64,000 nt of DNA from Enterobacter asburiae (GTDB lineage: Bacteria > Pseudomonadota > Gammaproteobacteria > Enterobacterales > Enterobacteriaceae): contig NZ_VRKN01000007.1 in the NCBI RefSeq assembly GCF_008080435.1, forward strand, positions 1-64,000. The letters are read 5' to 3'. A program made the translations under genes and the position numbers. Below are positions 29,550 to 40,508 of this stretch, one piece after another. The notes below the pieces were generated by a model. The model saw only the letters and a program-made list of their open reading frames with translations. It had not been told where the DNA came from and made no database searches. Each line of letters begins with the position of its first letter. Position 1 is the stretch's first letter.

Positions 29550-29732
29550 TTTTATTACCGCCCTGGTCAGTGGCTGTTATTTTTAGTATCAAAGCTTTTA
29601 TAGATTACGGTCCGGCATTCTGCGAATCTCGCGGCCTCCCTACAAGCCTGCTGAATAAAACTCAGAATTTTCCAAACGAAGACTTTTGGACAACGGCAGT
29701 CACACTCCATTTACAGGGAATACGAGGAACTG

Positions 29733-30728
29733 ATGCAGTCAAAAATTAACTGGATTGATAACCTGCGGGGAATAGCGTGTCTGATGGTGGTCATGATCCA
29801 CACGACGACCTGGTACGTCACGAATGCCCACAGCGTCAGCCCCGTTAACTGGGATATCGCCAATATTCTCAACTCTGCGTCACGCGTCAGCGTGCCGTTG
29901 TTCTTTATGATTTCCGGCTTTCTCTTTTTTGGCGAGCGTAGCGCGCAGCCGAGGAATTTCATTCGCATCGCGGCCTGCCTGGGATTCTACAGCGCCGTTG
30001 CCTTACTCTATATCACCCTGTTCACCTCCATTAACGCCGGGTTATCGCTGAAATACGTGCTGCAAAAACCGGTGTTCTACCACCTGTGGTTCTTCTTCGC
30101 CATTATTGTTATCTATCTGGTCTCCCCGCTCATCCAGGTAAAAAACGTCAGCGGTAAAATGCTGCTGGCCCTGATGGTGGTGGCTGGCATTATCGCCAAC
30201 CCGAATACGCTCTCACAGAAAATCGACGGATTTGAGTGGTTGCCGGTCAATCTCTATATCAACGGCGATACTTTTTACTATGTGCTGTACGGCATGCTGG
30301 GGCGCGCCATCGGGATGATGGACACGCAAAAACGCGGGCTGAACTGGCTTTGCGGGGCGCTGTTTATCGCTGGCGTGGCGGTGATTTCACGCGGGACGCT
30401 GCACGAGCTGCAGTGGCGCGGCAATTTTGCCGATACCTGGTATCTCTATTGCGGGCCGATGGTCTTTATCTGTGCCGTTTCGCTGCTCACGCTCGCCAAA
30501 AACACCCTGAACGCGCGTCCCCTGCCCGTGTTGAGTATTATCTCGCGGCACTCTCTCGGAATTTACGGTTTTCACGCGCTGGTGATCCACGCGCTGCGCA
30601 CGAGAGGCATTGAGCTAAAAAGCTGGCCGGTGCTGGATATCGTCTGGATTTTTGCCGCTACGCTGGCGATCAGCCTGCTGCTGTCGATGCTGCTGCAAAA
30701 AATAGACACTCGCCGCTTCGTCAGTTAA
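29733..30728 (+). CDS. wecH: O-acetyltransferase for enterobacterial common antigen
   Basis: A 331-residue inner-membrane acyltransferase-3 family protein (E. coli WecH/YiaH) that O-acetylates GlcNAc residues of enterobacterial common antigen. The N-terminal [23 protein letters not shown] holds the family R and the catalytic His; about ten membrane segments follow, with the [22 protein letters not shown] motif near the end. Its 3' end overlaps the convergent downstream regulator gene by 8 bases. Confidence 0.95.
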   Translation: MQSKINWIDNLRGIACLMVVMIHTTTWYVTNAHSVSPVNWDIANILNSASRVSVPLFFMISGFLFFGERSAQPRNFIRIAACLGFYSAVALLYITLFTSINAGLSLKYVLQKPVFYHLWFFFAIIVIYLVSPLIQVKNVSGKMLLALMVVAGIIANPNTLSQKIDGFEWLPVNLYINGDTFYYVLYGMLGRAIGMMDTQKRGLNWLCGALFIAGVAVISRGTLHELQWRGNFADTWYLYCGPMVFICAVSLLTLAKNTLNARPLPVLSIISRHSLGIYGFHALVIHALRTRGIELKSWPVLDIVWIFAATLAISLLLSMLLQKIDTRRFVS

Positions 30729-31641
30729 TGCTTCGCTGCCGGGCGCGATGGTACTGGCGCGGGGAGGAAAACCCTGCCGCCAGTGAAGCCTGTTCCACGC
30801 CGCGCCCCTGCAATAGCCACTGCTCCGCCACCGCCAGACGCAGTTGCTCCAGATAATCGCGAACGCTAATACCTAAGTGTGACTGGAAAAGCCGGGTGAG
30901 ATGACGAGGACTAACGTGCGCCAGTGCGGCGATATCAGGCAAACTCCACGTCTTTTGCGGCTCGGCGGTGAGCGCATCCTGCGCCCGATGAATCGCCGGG
31001 TGAAGATGGTTGCGGTAGCGTAACCAGGGAGATAGCTGGGGATCGTCACCGGAACGGCGGAACCAGACCACCATCTCACGCGCCACGGTCAGCGCCTTTT
31101 CGGGGCCGCACAGGCGGTTAATCATGTGCAGTGCCAGATCGATGCCTGAGGTGATCCCTGCGCTGGTCCAGATGTTCTCGTCCTGCACAAATATGCGGTT
31201 TTCTTTAATCGTCGCCGTGGGGGCCGCGGTGCGTAAACGGCTAATAACATCATGGTGGGTTGTGCACTGTCGGTTGTTCAGCAGGCCCGATTTAGCCGCC
31301 AGTAGGGCTCCTGAACAGACGCACATCACGGCGATCTCCTGGCGCTGGATCTGCGGCTGCAGGCGCATCAGCCAGTGCTGGATCTGCTGCGCCTGTGGCG
31401 TTGAGAACTGAAAGCGGGAGTCGCTCACCCCCGGCAGCACCAGCAAACTGCCTTCCGGGAGACGCTCCGGCAGCGGCTGAATGCCGCTCATCGTCAAGCC
31501 TATCGACGTCGGAACCTCAGGTTGCGGGCCAATGTAATGCAGACGAAACGCGTCGCCAGCCAGCACAAAGGTCTCTGCCGGGCCGGTCATGTCTAATGAC
31601 AGCACCCCGGGCAACATCACGAACCAAACGTCGATGCTCAT
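30721..31641 (-). CDS. GlxA-type transcriptional regulator (DJ-1/PfpI domain + AraC HTH)
   Basis: A 306-residue two-domain regulator. Residues 1-185 form a DJ-1/PfpI glutamine-amidotransferase-like domain whose nucleophile-elbow position is occupied by Cys109 ([14 protein letters not shown]); residues 230-306 form an AraC-type double HTH ([22 protein letters not shown]). Its start codon shares one base with the stop of the upstream hydrolase gene, so the two are translationally coupled. It occupies, with that gene, the place of yiaAB in E. coli K-12. Ligand and targets are unknown. Confidence 0.88.
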   Translation of the reverse strand: MSIDVWFVMLPGVLSLDMTGPAETFVLAGDAFRLHYIGPQPEVPTSIGLTMSGIQPLPERLPEGSLLVLPGVSDSRFQFSTPQAQQIQHWLMRLQPQIQRQEIAVMCVCSGALLAAKSGLLNNRQCTTHHDVISRLRTAAPTATIKENRIFVQDENIWTSAGITSGIDLALHMINRLCGPEKALTVAREMVVWFRRSGDDPQLSPWLRYRNHLHPAIHRAQDALTAEPQKTWSLPDIAALAHVSPRHLTRLFQSHLGISVRDYLEQLRLAVAEQWLLQGRGVEQASLAAGFSSPRQYHRARQRSIN

Positions 31642-32180
31642 TACAGTGACTCCAGCGTCTCCGCTACCGTTTTAATCTCGGCAAAACGCCCCGAAAGTAC
31701 CGTCTCGGTACGATGGCGAATTTCCGCTGCGCTAAGGGTAATGCCCTTGTACGTCATGGGAAACGTCAGCGTTGCCTCACTGACAAAGGTCACAGCATAA
31801 CCCAGATCGGATGCCACCCGGGCGGTGGTTTCACAGCATTGTTCAGTGCGAATGCCGCAGATAATCACACTGTTGATATCACGCTCGCGCAGCCAGCGGT
31901 CAAGCCCGGTATCCGTGAAGGCATTATGGACGTGTTTCTGGAAAACCACATCCGGCTGATGACGCAAAAAGGCCATCGGTTTGACGTAGCCGCTTTCCAG
32001 GGTGAAAGGTCCGTCTTCATCCACATGAAAAATATCAACGACCGGAATATTGCGCGCCTGGCAGCCTTCAATCAGCCCCAGCATCGCCTGCTGAAAAGCA
32101 GGGATCTCGCTTTCCTGCCAGTAATTGCGGTGATGGAATGACTGCTGAGTATCGATGTTGATTAATGCAGTGCGTGACAT
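31641..32180 (-). CDS. Isochorismatase-like cysteine hydrolase
   Basis: A 179-residue cysteine hydrolase with the family triad visible: D10 (LINIDTQQSF), K82 (VVFQKHVHNAF) and C115 (GIRTEQCCETTARVA), the last followed by a second cysteine. The fold includes nicotinamidases, N-carbamoyl-amide hydrolases and isochorismatases, so the substrate cannot be told from sequence. The start at 32180 has a GGAG ribosome site. First gene of a two-gene unit with a GlxA-type regulator, suggesting self-regulated breakdown of a small amide. Confidence 0.87.
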   Translation of the reverse strand: MSRTALINIDTQQSFHHRNYWQESEIPAFQQAMLGLIEGCQARNIPVVDIFHVDEDGPFTLESGYVKPMAFLRHQPDVVFQKHVHNAFTDTGLDRWLRERDINSVIICGIRTEQCCETTARVASDLGYAVTFVSEATLTFPMTYKGITLSAAEIRHRTETVLSGRFAEIKTVAETLESL

Positions 32181-32283
32181 GATGGATCTCCTCGCCAGTG
32201 GGTGTGACACCATACTGGCAAGGAAATGAAGGCACGCACAGACCAAAAAAGGACATCCTCGTACCTCTCCCGGACAAGCGTAT

Positions 32284-33738
32284 TTACGACATCAGCGGCA
32301 GCAGCTGCTGGTAGATTTTGCGGAACACGTCGCGCCTTTCCGCATAGCGCGCATGGCGCGCCGCGTCAGGTACATGCGCCTGTTCAAGCGTAAGCTGCGG
32401 CAACAGTTGCGAAAGCGGTTGTTCCGGATGAATGGCTATCTGCGCCAGACGCGCGGCACCGAGCGCGGGGCCAACATCACCTCCTGTGCGGAAATCCAGC
32501 TGCAACCCGCTGATATCCGCCAGCATCTGTCGCCAGTAAGGGCTTCGCGCGCCGCCGCCGATCAGGGTGACGCTCGTCGGTTTCAGGCCGCAGTCGTGTA
32601 CCACGTCCATCCCGTCGGCCAGCGCATAGCCCACGCCTTCCAGAACCGCACGCGCCAGTTCTGCCGGGCCATGTTGATGGGTTAAACCAAAGAACACCCC
32701 TTTTGCTTCCGGATTGTTGTGCGGCGTACGCTCGCCGGAAAGATAGGGTAAAAACCAGACGGTACCGGCAGCGTCATCCGCCTGCTGCGCCGCGGAAATG
32801 AGCGCCGGGACGTCGGCCATGCCGGTGAGTTTTGCCGCCCAGTCCAGACAGGATGCCGCACTGAGCATTACCGACATCAAATGCCATTTCCCGGGAAGAG
32901 CATGACAGAAGCTGTGCACAGCACTTTCTGGATTACTGCGATACCCGTCGCTGACGGCAAAATAGACGCCAGACGTTCCCAGCGACAGCATCGCCTGCCC
33001 CGCCTCAACCATCCCGACACCGACAGCGCCCGCCGCGTTATCACCGCCCCCGGCCACCACCGGTACGGCAGGCATATTCCATCGCTCAGCAACGGCTGGC
33101 AGCAGTGCGCCTGTCACCTCACAGCCTTCGTACAGCGCGGGCATATGTTCACGGGTCAGATGGCAGGCATCCAGCATCGCCTCGCTCCAGTCGCGTTTCG
33201 CCACGTCGAGCCACATCGTGCCGGCGGCATCGGACATGTCGCTGGCGAAATCGCCCGTCATGCGAAAACGCAGATAGTCTTTCGGCAGCATGACTTTCGC
33301 CACCTGACGGAAAATCTCCGGTTCGTGGCGCTGCACCCACAGTAATTTAGGCGCAGTAAAGCCGGGCATCATCAGGTTGCCGGTAATCTCGCGGGAGGCA
33401 GGTACGCGCACCTCGAGAAGCGCACACTCTTCCGCACAGCGGCCATCATTCCAGAGGATCGCAGGACGCAGCACGCGATGCTGGCTATCGAGCAGCGTAG
33501 CGCCGTGCATTTGTCCGGCAATCCCCAGCGCTTTCACGTTACGAAGGCTGTGCTGCCCACCTAAGGCTTTGATTGCGCGGTCCGTCGCCTGCCACCACTG
33601 CTCCGGATCCTGTTCCGACCACAGCGGATGCGGACGTGAAACCTGCAACGTTTCCGTCTGCGTTGCTAACACGTCGCCCTGCTCGCTCAACAGGATGGCT
33701 TTCACACCCGATGTGCCAAGATCGATCCCGATATACAT
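32284..33738 (-). CDS. xylB: D-xylulokinase
   Basis: Phosphorylates D-xylulose to D-xylulose 5-phosphate. A 484-residue FGGY kinase with N-terminal phosphate-binding YIGIDLGTSGVKA, the HGATLLD substrate region, catalytic D233 in AGGGDNAAGAVG and the C-terminal GGGARSPYWRQMLADI signature. It lies 60 bases after xylA on the same strand, with a REP element between. Confidence 0.97.
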   Translation of the reverse strand: MYIGIDLGTSGVKAILLSEQGDVLATQTETLQVSRPHPLWSEQDPEQWWQATDRAIKALGGQHSLRNVKALGIAGQMHGATLLDSQHRVLRPAILWNDGRCAEECALLEVRVPASREITGNLMMPGFTAPKLLWVQRHEPEIFRQVAKVMLPKDYLRFRMTGDFASDMSDAAGTMWLDVAKRDWSEAMLDACHLTREHMPALYEGCEVTGALLPAVAERWNMPAVPVVAGGGDNAAGAVGVGMVEAGQAMLSLGTSGVYFAVSDGYRSNPESAVHSFCHALPGKWHLMSVMLSAASCLDWAAKLTGMADVPALISAAQQADDAAGTVWFLPYLSGERTPHNNPEAKGVFFGLTHQHGPAELARAVLEGVGYALADGMDVVHDCGLKPTSVTLIGGGARSPYWRQMLADISGLQLDFRTGGDVGPALGAARLAQIAIHPEQPLSQLLPQLTLEQAHVPDAARHARYAERRDVFRKIYQQLLPLMS

Positions 33739-33761
33739 TGTGGTGACTCCTTTGACAGAAA

Positions 33762-33793
33762 TGCCCGGTGGCGCTGCGCTTACCGGGCCTGGA
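33762..33793. repeat. REP-like palindrome between xylA and xylB
   Basis: TGCCCGGTGGCGCTGCGCTTACCGGGC-type element, the inverse orientation of the copy at 50462. It lies within the xylAB operon. Confidence 0.7.
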
Positions 33794-33798
33794 TGCTG

Positions 33799-35121
33799 TT
33801 ATTTATCGAACAGGTAATGATTGACCAGGTTTTCCAGCAGTTCCTGGTGTCCGCTCTGATGCTGCGGTGCCAGTTGATGCTGTTCAGCGTACTTCGCGAT
33901 CTCAGCAAGCGATAACTGGCCTTTCAAAATTTGCTGGCCCAGCTCACTGTTCCAGCCGCTGTAACGCTTCGCTACGCGTTTATCCAGCTCGCCGTCTTCA
34001 ATCATACGGGCCGCCACTTTCAGCGCCAGCGCCATGGTGTCCATCGCGCCAATGTGGCCGTAGAACAGATCGTATTTGTCGGTGCTCTGACGACGCACCT
34101 TGGCGTCAAAGTTCAGGCCGCCGGTGGTGAAGCCGCCCGCTTTGATGATTTCGTACATCACCAGCGCATTCTCTTCCACGCTGTTCGGGAACTGGTCTGT
34201 ATCCCAGCCCAGCTGCGCATCACCACGGTTAGCATCGACTGAGCCGAAGATGCCCAGCGCAATCGCAGACGCGATTTCGTGATGGAAAGAGTGCCCCGCC
34301 AGCGTGGCGTGGTTGGCTTCAATGTTCACTTTAATCTCTTTTTCCAGACCGAACTGCTTCAGGAAGCCATACACCGTCGCCACGTCGTAGTCATACTGGT
34401 GCTTGGTCGGTTCCTGCGGTTTCGGCTCGATCAGCAGCGTGCCGCGGAAGCCGATTTTGTGCTTATGGTCGACAACCATCTGCATAAAGCGGCCAATTTG
34501 TTCGCGCTCCTGGCGCAGGTCGGTGTTGAGCAGGGTTTCATAGCCCTCACGGCCACCCCACAGAACATAGTTTTCACCGCCCAGCTGATGCGTGGCGTTC
34601 ATTGCCGTCACCACCTGCGTGGCCGCCCAGCTAAACACGTCCGGATCCGGGTTAGTTGCCGCGCCCGCGCCGTAGCGAGGGTTGGTAAAGCAGTTTGCCG
34701 TGCCCCAGAGCAGCTTCACGCCGCTTTGCTGCTGTTTCGCCGCCAGCACATCCACCATCTGCGCGAAGTTGTTCAGATACTCTTTCAGCGACGCCCCTTC
34801 CGGCGACACGTCCACGTCGTGGAAGCAGTAGTACGGCACGTTCAGCTTGTGGAAGAACTCAAACGCCACATCGGCTTTACGCTTCGCCAGTTCAAGCGCC
34901 TCACCCGGCTGCTGCCATGGGCGGTCAAAGGAACCCACGCCGAACATATCGGCGCCGTTCCAGCAGAAGGTATGCCAGTAACAGGCGGCAAAGCGCAGAT
35001 GATCTTCCATGCGCTTACCCAGCACCAGCTCATCCGGGTTGTAGTGACGAAATGCTAAAGGATTGGTCGTTTTTGGGCCTTCGTAACGAACACGATCGAG
35101 TTGGTCGAAATAAGCTTGCAT
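33799..35121 (-). CDS. xylA: Xylose isomerase
   Basis: Converts D-xylose to D-xylulose, the first step of the pathway. The 440-residue TIM barrel retains H101 ([11 protein letters not shown]) and metal-ligand blocks [31 protein letters not shown] and [18 protein letters not shown]. The start at 35121 gives the exact E. coli length; the frame continues to 35184 without conservation. Transcribed divergently from xylF under XylR and CRP control. Confidence 0.98.
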   Translation of the reverse strand: MQAYFDQLDRVRYEGPKTTNPLAFRHYNPDELVLGKRMEDHLRFAACYWHTFCWNGADMFGVGSFDRPWQQPGEALELAKRKADVAFEFFHKLNVPYYCFHDVDVSPEGASLKEYLNNFAQMVDVLAAKQQQSGVKLLWGTANCFTNPRYGAGAATNPDPDVFSWAATQVVTAMNATHQLGGENYVLWGGREGYETLLNTDLRQEREQIGRFMQMVVDHKHKIGFRGTLLIEPKPQEPTKHQYDYDVATVYGFLKQFGLEKEIKVNIEANHATLAGHSFHHEIASAIALGIFGSVDANRGDAQLGWDTDQFPNSVEENALVMYEIIKAGGFTTGGLNFDAKVRRQSTDKYDLFYGHIGAMDTMALALKVAARMIEDGELDKRVAKRYSGWNSELGQQILKGQLSLAEIAKYAEQHQLAPQHQSGHQELLENLVNHYLFDK

Positions 35122-35492
35122 ATTGAGCTCCATAATCAGGGTATGCGGCGAGTCGTTGATACAGGAGTAATAGTGAATAGACATTTTGGGTTGCTCAATT
35201 ACGTTATTTCACACTGCTATTGAGAGAATGCACAACTGTGCGCTGGCTCGCAAAATAATGCGCAGACAAACTATTTTTCGGTGCGTATTCCAGAATCAAA
35301 TGTAATTAAGACGTTACGTATTTTAAAATACGATCGCGGTCATAAATTCAGAAATAAACCAAATATCATAATGAGAAGATAAAAATCTGTAATTGCCAGC
35401 CCGCCTTTCCGCGTTAAAAATTTGCTGCGTCTCAGCAGTGAATGTTTCTTTTATCTCAGCAACACATACCCCTACAAAAAGGCCTAATAATT
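35122..35492. promoter_or_regulatory. Divergent xylA-xylF control region
   Basis: 371 bases between the two xylose operons. A CRP-like site TGTGC-N6-TCGCA lies at 35237-35252 (8 of 10 conserved bases). GAAATAA motifs, resembling the XylR half-site, occur on the xylA side (leftward, 35210-35204) and on the xylF side (rightward, 35351-35357). Sites are by inspection only. No additional gene is seen. Confidence 0.6.
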
Positions 35493-36485
35493 ATGAAGAT
35501 AAAGAACCTGACTCTAACGCTCTGCACTACGCTCCTCCTTGCAAGCTTTGCAGGACATGCCAAAGAGGTCAAAATTGGCATGGCGATTGACGACCTGCGC
35601 CTGGAGCGCTGGCAAAAAGATCGCGATATTTTTGTGAAGAAAGCAGAATCCCTCGGCGCCAGCGTGTTTGTTCAGTCGGCTAACGGGAACGAAGAAACAC
35701 AAATGTCGCAGATCGAGAATATGATCAACCGTGGCGTCGATGTTCTGGTCATTATCCCCTATAACGGCCAGGTATTAAGTAACGTGGTGAAAGAAGCCAA
35801 ACAGGAAGGCATAAAAGTCCTGGCCTATGACCGCATGATTAATAATGCGGACATTGATTATTATATTTCGTTCGACAATGAAAAAGTCGGGGAATTACAG
35901 GCGCAAAGCCTGATCGACAAAGTGCCTCAGGGTAATTATTTCCTGATGGGCGGCTCTCCGGTGGATAACAACGCCAAACTGTTCCGCGAAGGGCAAATGA
36001 AAGTCCTTAAGCCGTACATCGACAACGGGAAAATTAAAGTGGTTGGCGATCAGTGGGCCGACGGCTGGCTGCCAGAAAACGCGCTGAAGATTATGGAAAA
36101 CGCGCTGACGGCCAACAACAACAAAATTGACGCGGTTGTGGCCTCCAACGATGCCACCGCAGGCGGCGCTATCCAGGCCCTGAGCGCCCAGGGGCTGGCC
36201 GGTAAAGTCGCCATTTCAGGACAGGATGCCGATCTGGCTGGCGTAAAACGCATTATCGCAGGCACCCAAACCATGACGGTCTACAAACCGATTACCCAAC
36301 TGGCCAATACGGCGGCGGAAATCGCCGTAGAGCTGGGCAATGGCAAACAACCTAAAGCAGACGCAACGCTGAATAACGGGCTGAAAGACGTTCCGGCTCG
36401 CCTGCTCACACCGATTGAAGTCAACAAAGAGAACATTGACGCCACCGTGGTTAAAGACGGTTTCCACAAGAAGAGCGAACTGTAA
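35493..36485 (+). CDS. xylF: Periplasmic D-xylose-binding protein
   Basis: The 330-residue high-affinity xylose receptor of XylFGH. A 23-residue signal peptide ends ASFAGHA before KEVKIGMAIDDLRLERW, and the periplasmic-binding fold continues to the end. The start at 35493 gives the E. coli length. Followed 72 bases later by xylG, with a hairpin in the gap. Confidence 0.97.
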   Translation: MKIKNLTLTLCTTLLLASFAGHAKEVKIGMAIDDLRLERWQKDRDIFVKKAESLGASVFVQSANGNEETQMSQIENMINRGVDVLVIIPYNGQVLSNVVKEAKQEGIKVLAYDRMINNADIDYYISFDNEKVGELQAQSLIDKVPQGNYFLMGGSPVDNNAKLFREGQMKVLKPYIDNGKIKVVGDQWADGWLPENALKIMENALTANNNKIDAVVASNDATAGGAIQALSAQGLAGKVAISGQDADLAGVKRIIAGTQTMTVYKPITQLANTAAEIAVELGNGKQPKADATLNNGLKDVPARLLTPIEVNKENIDATVVKDGFHKKSEL

Positions 36486-36489
36486 TCCG

Positions 36490-36515
36490 GCGCGGCCCCT
36501 GCTCTGCGGGGGCGC
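36490..36515 (+). other. Hairpin between xylF and xylG
   Basis: GCGCGGCCCC and GGGGGCGC arms around an 8-base loop, directly after the xylF stop and without a T-run. Such structures often protect the binding-protein message and reduce downstream expression. Confidence 0.5.
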
Positions 36516-36557
36516 ATCACGTTGTACTGTTCTTCCCTCGGGTTATGTGGAGCGGTT

Positions 36558-38099
36558 ATGCCTTATTTACTTGAAATGAAAAGCATCACCAAACGCTTCG
36601 GTACGGTGAAAGCTGTCGACAACGTCAGCCTCCGGTTAAACCCCGGCGAAGTGGTTTCGCTGTGCGGTGAGAACGGTTCGGGCAAGTCGACACTGATGAA
36701 AGTGTTGTGCGGGATCTACCCACACGGCAGCTACGAAGGCGAAATCGTCTTTGCCGGTGAAGTTATCCAGGCGACACACATCCGCGATACCGAACGCAAA
36801 GGCATCGCCATCATCCACCAGGAGCTGGCACTGGTGAAGCATCTTACCGTGCTGGAGAACATTTTCCTTGGGGCCGAAATTTCCCGCCACGGCGTGCTGG
36901 ATTACGACACCATGACGCTCCGCTGCGAAAAGCTGCTGGCGCAGGTGAGCCTCAACATTTCACCGGATACCCGCGTGGGGGATCTTGGCCTCGGGCAACA
37001 GCAGCTGGTCGAAATCGCGAAAGCGTTGAATAAACAGGTCAGGCTGCTGATCCTTGATGAGCCCACGGCCTCGCTCACCGAACAGGAAACGGCGGTTCTG
37101 CTCAATATCATCCGCGATCTGCAAAACCACGGCATCGCCTGCATCTACATTTCGCACAAGCTGAACGAGGTCAAAGCTATTTCGGACACCATCTGCGTGA
37201 TCCGCGACGGGCAGCACATCGGCACGCGTGAAGCCGCCGGGATGAGCGAAGATGACATCATCACCATGATGGTGGGTCGCGAGCTGACGGCACTCTACCC
37301 GAATGAACCCCACGCAACAGGTGATGAAGTGCTGCGCGTAGAAAACCTGACCGCGTGGCATCCCGTTAACCGCCACATCAAGCGTGTCAATAACGTCTCG
37401 TTTTCCCTTCACCGTGGCGAAATTCTTGGTATTGCGGGCCTCGTCGGTGCCGGGCGCACCGAAGCCGTACAGTGTCTGTTTGGCGTGTGGCCGGGGCGCT
37501 GGGAGGGCACGATTTATATCGACGGCCAGCCGGTGAAAATCGATAACTGCCAGCAGGCGATTGCCCGCGGCATTGCCATGGTCCCGGAAGATCGCAAAAA
37601 AGACGGCATCGTGCCGGTCATGGCGGTGGGTAAAAACATTACGCTTGCGGCACTCGATCGGTTCTCCGGCGCGCTGAGCAGCCTGGACGATGCCGCCGAG
37701 CAGCAGTGCATCCTCCAGTCGCTTGCCCGGCTGAAGGTCAAAACCTCCTCGCCGGAGCTGGCAATTGGCCGCCTGAGCGGGGGAAACCAGCAGAAGGCGA
37801 TTCTGGCGCGCTGCCTGCTTCTCAATCCACGCATATTAATCCTTGATGAGCCCACGCGCGGGATTGATATCGGTGCCAAATATGAAATCTACAAACTGAT
37901 TAATCAGCTTGTACAGCAAGGGATTGCCGTCATTGTCATTTCGTCGGAGTTACCCGAAGTGCTCGGCCTGAGCGACCGCGTGCTGGTCATGCACGAGGGA
38001 AAACTGAAAGCCAACCTGATTAACCAGAACCTGACGCAGGAGCAGGTGATGGAAGCCGCTTTAAGGAGCGAACGTCATGTCGAAAAGCAATCCGTCTGA
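36558..38099 (+). CDS. xylG: D-xylose ABC transporter ATPase
   Basis: A 513-residue sugar-type ABC ATPase with two fused ABC domains. The first has Walker [10 protein letters not shown], signature [15 protein letters not shown] and Walker B LLILDEP; the second is degenerate in Walker A ([12 protein letters not shown]) and carries LSGGNQQK and [12 protein letters not shown], as in RbsA/AraG relatives. Overlaps xylH by 23 bases. Confidence 0.97.
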   Translation: MPYLLEMKSITKRFGTVKAVDNVSLRLNPGEVVSLCGENGSGKSTLMKVLCGIYPHGSYEGEIVFAGEVIQATHIRDTERKGIAIIHQELALVKHLTVLENIFLGAEISRHGVLDYDTMTLRCEKLLAQVSLNISPDTRVGDLGLGQQQLVEIAKALNKQVRLLILDEPTASLTEQETAVLLNIIRDLQNHGIACIYISHKLNEVKAISDTICVIRDGQHIGTREAAGMSEDDIITMMVGRELTALYPNEPHATGDEVLRVENLTAWHPVNRHIKRVNNVSFSLHRGEILGIAGLVGAGRTEAVQCLFGVWPGRWEGTIYIDGQPVKIDNCQQAIARGIAMVPEDRKKDGIVPVMAVGKNITLAALDRFSGALSSLDDAAEQQCILQSLARLKVKTSSPELAIGRLSGGNQQKAILARCLLLNPRILILDEPTRGIDIGAKYEIYKLINQLVQQGIAVIVISSELPEVLGLSDRVLVMHEGKLKANLINQNLTQEQVMEAALRSERHVEKQSV

Positions 38100-39258
38100 T
38101 ATCAAAGTCGCTGTTCCGACGCCCGGTGCGTTCGCGGGGCTAAAAGCGCTGAACCTGCAGGTTTTCGTGATGATCGCGGCAATTATCGTCATCATGCTGT
38201 TCTTTACCTGGATGACCGATGGCTCGTACTTAAGCGCGCGTAACGTCTCCAACCTGCTCCGCCAGACTGCCATCACCGGCATTCTGGCCGTAGGCATGGT
38301 GTTCGTGATTATCTCCGCGGAAATCGACCTGTCGGTCGGTTCGATGATGGGGCTCCTCGGTGGCGTGGCGGCGATTTTTGACGTATGGCTCGGCTGGCCG
38401 CTGCCGCTGACCGTGGCGGTCACATTGGTGCTGGGTCTGGTTCTGGGAGCCTGGAACGGCTGGTGGGTTGCCTACCGTAAGGTGCCATCGTTCATTGTCA
38501 CCCTGGCGGGGATGCTGGCCTTCCGCGGGATCTTAATCGGCATCACTAACGGTACCACCGTCTCCCCGACCAGTGCAGCCATGTCGCAGATTGGCCAGAG
38601 TTACCTCTCCGATAGCGTGGGCTTTTCGATCGGTGTTGTGGGGTTGCTGGCGTTTGTCGCGTGGCAGTGGCGTGGACGCATGCGTCGTCAGGCGCTGGGG
38701 CTGGCGTCGCCTGCATCAACGTCGGTGGTGGGGCGTCAGGCGCTCACGGCGGTCATTGTGCTGGGTGCTATCTGGCTTCTGAATGACTATCGCGGCGTCC
38801 CGACCCCCGTCCTGCTGCTGGCGCTTTTACTGTTGGGCGGCATGTTTATGGCCACGCGCACCGCGTTTGGCCGCCGTATTTATGCCATTGGCGGCAACCT
38901 TGAAGCTGCCCGCCTCTCGGGTATCAATGTTGAGCGTACCAAGCTGGCGGTTTTCGCCATTAACGGCCTGATGGTCGCTATCGCCGGGTTGATCCTCAGC
39001 TCGCGTCTGGGCGCCGGCTCTCCCTCCGCTGGGAACATCGCCGAGCTGGATGCTATCGCCGCCTGCGTTATTGGCGGCACCAGCCTCGCTGGGGGTATCG
39101 GTAGCGTGGCAGGTGCGGTCATGGGGGCATTTATCATGGCGTCGTTGGATAACGGGATGAGTATGATGGACGTCCCGACGTTTTGGCAGTATATCGTCAA
39201 GGGGGCCATTCTTTTACTGGCAGTCTGGATGGACTCGGCCACCAAGCGACGGGCCTGA
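38077..39258 (+). CDS. xylH: D-xylose ABC transporter permease
   Basis: A 393-residue inner-membrane permease of the BPD_transp_2 type with about ten membrane segments, including the family motif [20 protein letters not shown] and the Gly/Ala-rich [24 protein letters not shown]. Third gene of xylFGHR. Confidence 0.97.
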   Translation: MSKSNPSDIKVAVPTPGAFAGLKALNLQVFVMIAAIIVIMLFFTWMTDGSYLSARNVSNLLRQTAITGILAVGMVFVIISAEIDLSVGSMMGLLGGVAAIFDVWLGWPLPLTVAVTLVLGLVLGAWNGWWVAYRKVPSFIVTLAGMLAFRGILIGITNGTTVSPTSAAMSQIGQSYLSDSVGFSIGVVGLLAFVAWQWRGRMRRQALGLASPASTSVVGRQALTAVIVLGAIWLLNDYRGVPTPVLLLALLLLGGMFMATRTAFGRRIYAIGGNLEAARLSGINVERTKLAVFAINGLMVAIAGLILSSRLGAGSPSAGNIAELDAIAACVIGGTSLAGGIGSVAGAVMGAFIMASLDNGMSMMDVPTFWQYIVKGAILLLAVWMDSATKRRA

Positions 39259-39290
39259 TAACCGTATTGTGACTTAATTGGGAAGCGACC

Positions 39291-40469
39291 ATGTTTGAAA
39301 AGCGTCACCGCATTACGTTGTTATTCAATGCCAATAAAGCCTACGACCGTCAGGTGGTGGAAGGTGTTGGTGAATATTTGCAGGCGTCGCAATCTGAATG
39401 GGATATTTTTATTGAAGAAGATTTTCGCACCCGTCTGGAGAACATCAAAGAGTGGCTGGGCGATGGCGTCATCGCCGACTATGACGATCCCGTCATCGAA
39501 CAGCTGCTGACCGACGTCGACGTCCCGATTGTGGGCGTCGGCGGCTCCTACCATTCGCCCGAACACTATCCGCCGGTCCACTATATTGCCACCGATAACC
39601 ATGCCCTGGTCGAGGCCGCCTTTCTCCATTTGAAAGAGAAAGGCGTCCATCGCTTCGCGTTTTATGGGTTACCGACCACCAGCGGCAAACGCTGGGCCGT
39701 TGAGCGCGAACACGCGTTTTGCCAGTTGGTCGCACAGGAGAAGTATCGCGGCGTGGTGTACCAGGGGCTGGAGACCGCGCCGGAAAACTGGCAGCACGCG
39801 CAAAACCGCCTGGCAGACTGGCTGCAAACGCTGCCGCCGCAAACCGGTATTATTGCCGTGACGGACGCTCGCGCGCGGCATGTGCTGCAGGTCTGCGAAC
39901 ACTTACACATTCCGGTGCCCGAAAAGCTGTGCGTGATTGGCATTGATAATGAAGAACTGACCCGCTATCTGTCTCGCGTAGCGCTCTCCTCCGTTGCACA
40001 AGGCACGCGTCAGATGGGTTATCAGGCGGCGAAGCTGCTGCATCGTCTGCTGGATAAAGAATCTCTGCCGCTTCAGCGCCTGCTGGTTCCTCCTGTCCGC
40101 GTCGTAGAACGTCGCTCAACCGATTATCGCTCCTTAAGCGACCCGGCCGTTATTCAGGCTATGCACTATATTCGCAACCACGCCTGCAAAGGGATTAAGG
40201 TCGATCAGGTGCTGGATTCGGTGGGCATTTCACGTTCGAATCTGGAGAAGCGTTTTAAAGAAGAGGTGGGCGAAACCATTCATGCCGTTATCCATGCTGA
40301 AAAGCTGGAGAAAGCACGCAGCCTGCTCATTTCCACGTCGCTGTCGATCAACGAAATCTCGCAGATGTGCGGTTACCCGTCTCTGCAATATTTCTACTCG
40401 GTGTTCCGCAAAGAGTATGACACCACGCCGAAGGAGTATCGGGATCGCCACAGCGAGGTGCTGATATAG
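39291..40469 (+). CDS. xylR: Xylose operon activator XylR
   Basis: A 392-residue xylose-responsive activator of xylA and xylF. Residues 1-280 form a LacI/PBP-like ligand domain lacking a LacI HTH; residues about 290-390 form the AraC-type DNA-binding domain (VDQVLDSVGISRSNLEKRFKEEVG, then EISQMCGYPSLQYFYSVFRKEYDTTPKEYR). Transcribed after xylH with a 32-base gap and followed by a strong terminator. Confidence 0.97.
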   Translation: MFEKRHRITLLFNANKAYDRQVVEGVGEYLQASQSEWDIFIEEDFRTRLENIKEWLGDGVIADYDDPVIEQLLTDVDVPIVGVGGSYHSPEHYPPVHYIATDNHALVEAAFLHLKEKGVHRFAFYGLPTTSGKRWAVEREHAFCQLVAQEKYRGVVYQGLETAPENWQHAQNRLADWLQTLPPQTGIIAVTDARARHVLQVCEHLHIPVPEKLCVIGIDNEELTRYLSRVALSSVAQGTRQMGYQAAKLLHRLLDKESLPLQRLLVPPVRVVERRSTDYRSLSDPAVIQAMHYIRNHACKGIKVDQVLDSVGISRSNLEKRFKEEVGETIHAVIHAEKLEKARSLLISTSLSINEISQMCGYPSLQYFYSVFRKEYDTTPKEYRDRHSEVLI

Positions 40470-40474
40470 AAAAG

Positions 40475-40504
40475 AAAACGCCTTCCACTGGAAGGCGTTT
40501 TTTT
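40475..40504. terminator. Bidirectional terminator between xylR and bax
   Basis: AAAACGCCTTCC/GGAAGGCGTTTT perfect stem with a 4-base loop and a seven-T tail; serves xylR rightward and bax leftward. Confidence 0.92.
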
Positions 40505-40508
40505 GAGA

